Both the position numbers and the translations under genes were made by a program. From the NCBI GenBank assembly GCA_028565635.1, contig JAOXYB010022748.1, forward strand, positions 1-13,896: 13,896 nucleotides of DNA. The letters run 5' to 3'. This DNA comes from Phoronis ovalis (taxonomy: Eukaryota; Phoronida; Phoronidae). Of the stretch, positions 8,801 through 13,896 are shown piece by piece (positions within the stretch are counted from its first letter, which is position 1; each line of letters opens with the position of its first letter). Below the pieces are notes generated by a model, which ran no database searches, was not told the DNA's origin, and saw only the letters and a list, made by a program, of their open reading frames with translations.

Positions 8801-11800
8801 TGCAGTTTGCTGCCTGAGCTCAACATATTGTTCAGACTAATACTTCATACGACACTTGTTTGTATTAAGCAATTGCAAGATTTCAATTTTTAAAGGTAAC
8901 TTTCCTATTTAAAACTGCTCGACTTGGTGACAATTCTTACCTGGTTGAGGTAACATTGGAGGAGCGGGTAGATTGACTGGCTGACCTTGAACTGGTGGTG
9001 GAAAGGATTGTAATGTCTGTCCAGGTAGTGATGATTGTAATCTAACTGGAGCAAACAGTGAGGGAGTGGTTGTTAGCTGACCTGGCTGAGCTAATGTGTA
9101 CACAGTAGTAACAGTAGCAGGCACCCCAGGGGCAGCTACAAAAATAATCGTGAAGAAATTTGTTCATTATTTTGCAATATTCATAACAATACTGATTTGC
9201 TAACACATGCGTTTAAACCTGATTAGAAGTTTTTTTAAGAATTTAACTATTTTTGGACAATTTCACCGTGAACACAGTTGTGAGATGACCCAGTTCACAA
9301 AGTGTTTTGCAGAGTAATAAGCATAGCAGAACTGTAGTAGATCTGTAAAGTTTCTATGTCAAATATGCGGATGTTTATCACTCTTGCTATAAGTCATATT
9401 TGATATAAATAAATATACAATGCGCAAAGCAAAGACATTTATAATTCTCCAAGCAGTAAAGCCCTAAATAATTGTTATGCTCAGGTCACTCACATAATGG
9501 GAGATTAAGAGGCATTCCTCCTGGCTGTGAGCGAACAACATGCAAGCCTGGGTTCACTGAAGGTGCTGAAGCCAAACCTAGATGTAACATCTAAGATTAA
9601 ATTCATTCTATCTACATCAAATCATTTCTCACATAACATGCTACAGAGTTTGCACATTAATAAATATATTTTCAAGTTTAATTTAATGGTTTGTCTCTAT
9701 ATAAATATTTAATTTATCTATTAGTCATACTAGTAGGACAGGCAGTAGTAAAGTAACAATTGAGTTTACTACTATTTCCTAAATTTAACCCTTCAGATAG
9801 CAAAAGAATGAGAATACAGCATTATAAAGACCCATAAATAGAATACTGGGGTTCTAGTTACATACTAATATCAATTTTGTGCCATTTCGCATATGGTTGA
9901 TTATTTGAAATTATTTTAAGTAACATCAAGACTTGAACTGGTGGTGGAAAGGATTGTAATGTCTGGATTGTAAAGGATTCGAATACATTATAAAATAATG
10001 TATTTGTTTGTAACAATATTGTGAAACAATGATATCAATGCAGATTGAAAAATAAAAGGTATTGTCGAAACATAACAAACTAGAGTAACATGCAGTGTGA
10101 CACTCCTATTTTACAATCAACAATTTACTCCGACTTGATTTAATTCTTTACCTGCACTTGCTGATGTCAATATGAGACCACTTGCTAATGATACTGGTAT
10201 AGATGGCGGTAAACTAGAAGAAAGACTTGTTACAACTCCAGGGACAAAAGGCCGAATACTAGTGGGTATGGTGGCCATACCTGTAAAAATTTTCAGGGTT
10301 ACAGCAACACAACAGTAGATGAGACACTTGGAGACATTGTTCAGGGAGATATATAAATAACTTTCTGTCAAGGTTCGAGTTCAGGATTTTATGAGCATGA
10401 GAGGCTACATATATTTATACATCGTTTTTATATTGTGGCATATTGCATTTAAAGTAACTTTCAGTTTTATATTAATTTTATACTTAAGATTATGAATCTT
10501 ATTACACTAACCAGGTGGTGGTAGGGTTGCGACAGCTTGCTGTCCAAAAGCTGCATTTATCAAGTTAGGCGGAGGATGACCCACTAAACCAGGCTGTGAC
10601 AACGAAGCTACAACAAATCAGATACACAATCAAGTAAGTTGTAACCATTTGTATCCATCCATAGCAAGTGTTAAGAAGAACACAACTAAGAATAGCATTG
10701 GTGACATCACTTTACAAGAAGCCGCATTAGTTTTTTGTCACACTGTCAAACAGCAGAAGAATAATTTTGATTTATGACAGGTTGAAGTTCTTCCTGGGAC
10801 AATTTCTCCTGTAATATGTTCGAATTGTAACATTCATGAGCAGCGCTACCATGTTGAAACAAAGGTATTAGTACAAAATGAGGGGAGTAATGATGACAAA
10901 TAAATAAGAGAACTTCTTGCAAAATGATACCAGTTACTGTATCTATATGATTGTGTAAAATGTACAAGCCTACAAAAAAAACTTCATGATGCAAACAGTC
11001 TTGACATAAAATCATGAATCAGAATTCAGGCTTGCCAAACGAGATACCAAATCCATTGAGTAAGATGAAGATGTTACTTAAAACATTGAACTCCCGAATC
11101 TGTCAGTAAAAACGAAAACATTTTAAGGCATTATATAAAACACTGAAGTTCCGTCTTCAAAATCCAAGCATTTGTAAAGCATCTGTGTCCGTACACAAGT
11201 AGCCTCTCTATGAATCTTATGATAGAGAGACTGTTCTGTGTACACTTTATTCTAGGAGGGTTGTATCAGTAGTCACATGGATCTAGCATGCTGACCACCT
11301 TCTTATCCTCCATGCATACTTCTACATCACTGATAGTTAATTGAGATCCTATGCAATACACTTGTAAGGAACTACTCAGCTACACATCAGCCAAAAAGTG
11401 TAGAAAAACTGTTGATGCTTAACAGAAAAAAAAACATGTTTTTAATTCAAAATGCTGCATAAAGTATACAAGCATAATTCAACAGTAGTTGTTTTTGAAG
11501 GGTGATCAAATTCAAATCTGTATAAGAAATAAAAATATGTAAATCCTGCAAAAAATAGCGTATTAGGCCATTTTCGTACCATATTATTACTGCTTTAACA
11601 GAAATTAGCTTACAATTAATTAATACAATTAGTAAAAGTTTAAAAGCTGGAAATGGTTGCTACAGATAAAACTTAAATGTTATTTTCATTGTTGCTGCCT
11701 ACGATGGCTAATAACATTCGAAATCTGTAAATATAACACAGCAAAATATAAATATTCATATTCTCTTTTGTGGTAGGGCCATCAGTGTCTTTCTTTAGAC

Positions 11801-12477
11801 AAGTTACCTAAAGTTAATAAGCAGCATTAGTACAAACTGTCAATGACAAATTAGAAAAAATACAATAAAGAAAATTATGTTTTTTTTTGTAAATGAAGTA
11901 AACTTAATCGTTCTGCAAAACAAACAGTAAGATACAATGGAAACATTACTTTTTGTCTTCTGTGTTTTCAACCTAAAATTAAAACTTAATTTTAAAGAAC
12001 ACAGTATCTCCAACTGGCTTTTAACTGGCAAACACTCTATAAGAATCAACAAAAATAACTTCTTTGCTATCACACATTTGCTAGGTAATATTTGTATCTC
12101 CAGGAAATTGCAAACAACAACCTGCACAATAACAGAATATACACATGAATACAAACACTATAAACTGAAAAATGAACTAACTTTGTGTAAATAATATAAA
12201 GACTGGTGAGTAAGCATGGGTTTTTTTTATCAGCAAACACCATTCTACAGCAAAAAAGTATTTTAAAATGTGGCTTCGGCTGAAAATAACTTGTTAAGAA
12301 ACTAAAAGAATTAGAGTAATCTTACGATTTTTCCTCTGAGTATCTGTAAAAATACTGTGACTTTGTCGCCAACTTACTATGTTGATGAAAGCCTGCAAGA
12401 AGCGATGCCGTGCCAGGGTTAGCTTGAGTCGGCAACGTTGCTAATGCGTGTTGAAACTGAGCATATTCCTGCTGGAC
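5564..12477 (-). CDS. KHDC4: KHDC4 (BLOM7) pre-mRNA splicing factor, C-terminal Pro/Gln-rich part (5' partial)
   Basis: Join on the minus strand: 12477-12378, 10607-10512, 10280-10152, 9565-9494, 9135-8941, 8578-8384, 8169-7907, 7588-7322, 6957-6818, 6618-6455 and 5886-5564 (about 647 residues to TAA). All borders are GT/AG and every phase matches. Islands match vertebrate KHDC4 in order: QQEYAQF at the end of the KH region; RRFTEEKQEERLPEGLLGYR then HGPPHLANL; EGDRQLMPPPA; basic KRAK; SDEEEEE; and the C-terminus PFWMAPN against PFWMAP. Between the first two islands lies a long Pro/Gln/Gly linker, clearly longer than I recall in the human protein. In vertebrates KHDC4 is nuclear, binds RNA through KH domains and associates with spliceosome components and SNIP1. 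The Pro-rich part probably binds WW or SH3-type partners (inference). The KH exons lie beyond 13896. The last junction has an alternative (see 5884-5955). Confidence 0.9.
5884..5955. repeat. 18-bp minisatellite, four copies, at a splice acceptor
   Basis: Four tandem units of aacctaaacgacaaacgt at 5884-5901, 5902-5919 (one C-to-T change), 5920-5937 and 5938-5955. On the coding strand each unit contains tgtcgtttag, a usable splice acceptor. The length is a multiple of three, and units read V-C-R-L-G/D-Y in frame with KHDC4. Confidence 0.95.
5963..6454 (-). other. KHDC4: KHDC4 last intron
   Basis: About 490 bp, AT-rich, ending in a good acceptor cttaaccacttcag at 5963 or in the repeat-borne acceptors just beyond. 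A donor-like GAG|gtaata near 6348 has no open upstream exon, so no extra exon is called. Confidence 0.6.
6455..6618 (-). CDS. KHDC4: KHDC4 exon 10 of window (DRQLMPPPA motif, basic KRAK)
   Basis: Acceptor atctatttatag completes a Lys codon. It reads SNMPNSPGSDNLLMPPPPPP, then EGDRQLMPPPATSP matching the vertebrate DRQLMPPPA, then DRKRAKIAIRG. Two donors are possible: ACTG|gtttgt (end 6455, phase 1) and GGA|gtaact (end 6462, phase 0). Both are weak; the choice depends on which acceptor the last exon uses. Confidence 0.88.
6818..6957 (-). CDS. KHDC4: KHDC4 exon 9 of window (HGPPHLANL, poly-Pro, poly-Gln)
   Basis: Acceptor ttatttttag, donor CACAA|gtataa; 140 nt, phase 0 in and phase 2 out. HGPPHLANLVASG continues the GLLGY-HGP signature of vertebrate KHDC4. 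It is followed by seven prolines, five glutamines (VNHQQQQQTPP) and seven more prolines. The Pro runs are candidate profilin, WW or SH3 ligands (inference). Confidence 0.9.
6958..7321 (-). other. KHDC4: KHDC4 intron with a short tandem duplication
   Basis: A 364-bp intron (gtatgt...tttttag). It holds a 19-bp direct repeat at 7133-7177 (taggagttattcctgcgaa twice, 26 bp apart). Confidence 0.7.
7133..7177. repeat. 19-bp direct repeat, two copies
   Basis: taggagttattcctgcgaa occurs at 7133-7151 and again at 7159-7177, separated by gcaagag. A simple local duplication. Confidence 0.85.
7322..7588 (-). CDS. KHDC4: KHDC4 exon 8 of window (RRFTEE...GLLGY signature)
   Basis: Acceptor tgtattctag, donor CGG|gtatgt; 267 nt, phase 0 both ends. 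After a Pro/Ser/Gln stretch it ends KRRFTEEKQEERLPEGLLGY-R, matching the vertebrate signature RRFTEE...GLLGYQ and breaking at the same place before HGP. KRR may contribute to a nuclear localisation signal. Confidence 0.93.
7589..7906 (-). other. KHDC4: KHDC4 intron with a possible pseudoknot
   Basis: A 318-bp intron (gtgagt...tattctag). Two interleaved inverted repeats lie at 7625-7675: CCTCGT pairs with ACGAGG, and GTGCTGA with TCAGCAC. Together they could form an H-type pseudoknot. Nothing else seen. Confidence 0.45.
7907..8169 (-). CDS. KHDC4: KHDC4 exon 7 of window (PPPPGQ/Gln-rich)
   Basis: Acceptor aaactccag, donor TCGCAG|gtgagt; 263 nt, phase 1 in and phase 0 out. It reads QVTVLSVNQPPPPGQFFQPP and ends in QPQYQQPQFPVSQ. 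Pro, Gln and Gly dominate, as expected for the disordered C-terminal region of KHDC4. Confidence 0.88.
8384..8578 (-). CDS. KHDC4: KHDC4 exon 6 of window (Gln/Pro linker)
   Basis: Acceptor tttcatgcag, donor CAAA|gtaagc; also 195 nt and phase 1 at both ends. It reads MQPFPGHPTSLTQPSLTHLQ then QGQLTIPGQPQ. The ATG at its start is internal, not an initiator. It has the same length and phase as the preceding exon, but similarity between them is only compositional. Confidence 0.85.
8579..8940 (-). other. KHDC4: KHDC4 intron
   Basis: A 362-bp intron (gtaaga...catgcag). Nothing recognised. Confidence 0.7.
8941..9135 (-). CDS. KHDC4: KHDC4 exon 5 of window (Pro/Gln linker)
   Basis: Acceptor tttttgtag, donor CCAG|gtaaga; 195 nt, phase 1 at both ends. 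It reads APGVPATVTTVYTLAQPGQL and later QSFPPPVQGQPVNLPAPPML. QPG/GQP repeats recur here and in the neighbouring exons. Confidence 0.85.
9136..9493 (-). other. KHDC4: KHDC4 intron
   Basis: A 358-bp AT-rich intron (gtgagt...ttttgtag). Nothing recognised. Confidence 0.7.
9494..9565 (-). CDS. KHDC4: KHDC4 exon 4 of window (72-nt exon)
   Basis: Acceptor tttggcttcag, donor TTAT|gtgagt; 72 nt, phase 1 at both ends. It reads PSVNPGLHVVRSQPGGMPLN then LPL. Too short to show as an open frame; supported by both splice sites and phase continuity. Confidence 0.78.
9566..10151 (-). other. KHDC4: KHDC4 intron with a copy of an exon fragment
   Basis: A 586-bp intron. It contains a 34-bp perfect copy (9932-9965) of part of the 8941-9135 exon, annotated separately. 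Otherwise AT-rich without recognised features. Confidence 0.7.
9932..9965. repeat. 34-bp intronic duplicate of a KHDC4 exon segment
   Basis: The 34 bases at 9932-9965 are identical to 8986-9019 inside the coding exon, in the same orientation, starting cttgaactggtggtggaaag. Just after it, gattgtaaaggatt partly repeats the copy's own gaaaggattgtaa. It has no usable splice sites, so it is not an exon. Confidence 0.85.
10152..10280 (-). CDS. KHDC4: KHDC4 exon 3 of window (Ser/Pro-rich linker)
   Basis: Acceptor aaaatttttacag, donor GCAG|gtaaag; 129 nt, phase 1 at both ends. It reads MATIPTSIRPFVPGVVTSLS followed by a Ser/Leu-rich stretch. Confidence 0.8.
10512..10607 (-). CDS. KHDC4: KHDC4 exon 2 of window (Pro-rich linker)
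   Basis: Acceptor tttgttgtag, donor CCTG|gttagt; 96 nt, phase 1 at both ends. It reads SLSQPGLVGHPPPNLINAAF then GQQAVATLPPP. Linker sequence of low conservation; called from splice phases and composition. Confidence 0.8.
10608..12377 (-). other. KHDC4: KHDC4 intron, 1.77 kb
   Basis: The largest intron in the window, strongly AT-rich. Open stretches at 10746-11015 (minus), 11840-12154 (minus) and 11937-12194 (plus) have low-complexity translations and no phase-matching splice sites, so none is called. No RNA gene was recognised by eye. Confidence 0.7.
12378..12477 (-). CDS. KHDC4: KHDC4 exon 1 of window (end of KH region)
   Basis: Acceptor gaattcttacag, donor CATA|gtaagt; 33 codons plus one base. 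VQQEYAQFQHALATLP aligns with the vertebrate segment VHAEYSRFVNQINTAVP that closes the second KH-like fold, which anchors the gene call at its upstream end. Confidence 0.85.
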
Positions 12478-13896
12478 CTGTAAGAATTCAGACACACAGA
12501 ATGTTAAACAATTGGGCCGCAAATACGTTTCAAAGCTTTTGTTGCCAAAGTGGGTGTCAAAAATTCAAAATTTAGACAGGACAGTAATTTGGAAATTACT
12601 TACAAAAGATGACATTTAATCTCCATACACATGTATTAACGAAAAATGTTTGCATAGAAAAGCAGTAAAATTTTTGCCACTAGTATAGTTTTGCTTGTAT
12701 AGTCTAACAGATGGTGGATGGTGAATTTCAATGCAGAAAGTTTGTTTGAATATAAAGTACTGGGCTAGTTTTAGATTCAGGATTATTTTTTTATGGACAT
12801 GATTAGGATTATTTTTATGGACATGATTATCATGTAATAGCACACAAATAATTGTGAGCAACAAATATAAATAAGAAGTCCCGTCTTCTTCAGTTTATCT
12901 GGAAGTATAAAAATAACAAGTTTGACATCGTAAACACAAAACATTCTACTGAGCTTACATGTATTCTAAATCCTTCTTCTGAAAATACACCTGATTAAAC
13001 GAATGCCTTCAGTTTCCAAAACAAAAAATATCTCAAAGAAATATGTTCATCAATCTTCTCCATTTCACAATTTTCAGAAAGATGGCCATCTTTTATTAAG
13101 GTTGTTTAGGCATATTTTCAGAAAACTCTCGTAAGCAACTAAATACTACCAAAAACATTTTTACTTTGCTCAACAGCAAGTCTTTGTGATGGAGAATCAC
13201 TCAATATTATTATCATGCATCTAACACAACTGAATGCAGTAAAATATTCTCTGTCTGAAATCTCTGTTACATTTATTGGAAGTTAACTCATAGATGCAAG
13301 ATGGACTCTTTAATACAGTATGCTTATGTGACCATCTAGAGACGATATTTTTGGTCATACTAGAGGAAAAACAACGAAACAGTTGAATGAAATCAGTAGC
13401 CCTTTTGTAAAACTGAAAACAGAATGTTGTGCCAGAAATTCAACCAGTTTGTTTTAGTAACAGTGGGAAGGGGGTCATTAAGCAAGATAAACGGCACGTC
13501 AATATTGCACAATGATAACAACAGATAACAAATCGCACAATAGGGTATTCCTTGACTGCTTTCCAGACAAACCTAGCACGAGATGAAACTAATCAATATG
13601 TATGAGCATGCTCCAATGATTTCTGTCACGACAAATTTTAAATTTGGATTGCTTGGAAAATGTAAAATTTTAGTTTACCACAGTATGTATTAGAATAGAG
13701 CTCACTATCACACAATCCTTTTATCGAGTTTGACCTCTGGTGTTTCCTGCGACTAGTAGTTCAGTATTCCTGATATCGAAAGCACTGATAGTATGCTCTA
13801 TTCTATAACATTCAGCAGCTTAGCTAAAATTATGTAGTGTTATTGTATATTGTGAATTTTCATGGGGATAGATTTCCAATTTTGATGATAATCCTT
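12478..13896 (-). other. KHDC4: KHDC4 upstream intron (partial)
   Basis: More than 1.4 kb of AT-rich sequence upstream of the first recognised exon. I looked for the expected preceding KH-region exon (ending near a Leu-Leu-Gln-like segment before a donor) and found none. A tandem duplication lies at 12780-12829. Confidence 0.65.
12780..12829. repeat. Tandem duplication, about 25 bp, two copies
   Basis: ggattatttttttatggacatgatta (12780-12805) is followed directly by the same unit with two fewer T (12806-12829). A slippage-type duplication within an intron. Confidence 0.9.

Noticed and set aside
10746-11015. Minus-strand open frame in the large KHDC4 intron.
   Set aside because: No acceptor/donor pair in the needed phase; flanking exons join in frame without it; no recognisable motif.
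11840-12194. Overlapping plus and minus open frames.
   Set aside because: AT-rich low-complexity translations within an intron; nothing family-like.
12326-12377. A possible microexon or extended exon after the first KHDC4 exon: acceptor-like tatttttacag, an 18-nt stretch, then donor-like gtaaga at 12325.
   Set aside because: The intron between would be only 34 nt, and extending the exon instead gives phase 2, which does not fit the next exon. The donor at 12377 (gtaagt) fits exactly.
12616-12864. Minus-strand open frame with repeated NHVHK.
   Set aside because: The repetition is produced by the tandem DNA duplication at 12780-12829; the rest has no coding character.

Overview
The window is animal genomic DNA. 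It is AT-rich, and its coding sequence is split into exons by introns of roughly 200 to 1,800 bp with canonical GT/AG borders. It holds the 3' halves of two convergent, unrelated protein-coding genes. Gene content, intron size and short dispersed repeats suggest an invertebrate metazoan, but the sequence alone does not fix the phylum. No bacterial, viral, CRISPR, rRNA or tRNA features were seen.

Plus strand, 691-4362: six exons joined by matching splice phases give the last 313 residues of a zona pellucida (ZP) domain membrane protein. They encode the end of the ZP-N half, the ZP-C half with its cysteine ladder, a tetra-arginine furin-type cleavage site, a Ser-rich stalk, one transmembrane helix and a short cytoplasmic tail with a PPPY motif. 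The start and signal peptide lie upstream of base 1. Beyond the stop codon, 4372-4458 and 4675-4731 look coding but sit in other frames or behind stops, so the true C-terminus is uncertain.

Minus strand, 12477 down to 5564: eleven exons, again with matching phases throughout, encode the C-terminal Pro/Gln-rich part (about 650 residues) of KHDC4 (BLOM7/KIAA0907), a KH-domain pre-mRNA splicing factor. The call rests on islands matching the vertebrate protein as I recall it: the segment ending the KH region (QQEYAQF), RRFTEE...GLLGY-HGP, DRQLMPPPA, the acidic SDEEEEE and the terminal PFWMAP. The KH domains lie upstream, beyond base 13896. A 72-bp minisatellite (four 18-bp units) sits at the last intron/exon junction and supplies several in-frame splice acceptors.

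The two genes meet tail to tail, with KHDC4's polyadenylation signal near 5232 and the ZP gene's 3' end at about 4.4-4.8 kb. Non-coding DNA holds a probable inverted-repeat mobile element inside a ZP intron (2271-2632), inverted copies of an AGGTCA-rich repeat flanking the ZP exons, several small direct repeats, and an intronic 34-bp copy of a KHDC4 exon. The genes show no functional link beyond being neighbours. I found no new biological system. The most distinctive features are the splice-site minisatellite, the run of phase-symmetric KHDC4 exons and the out-of-frame tail of the ZP gene.
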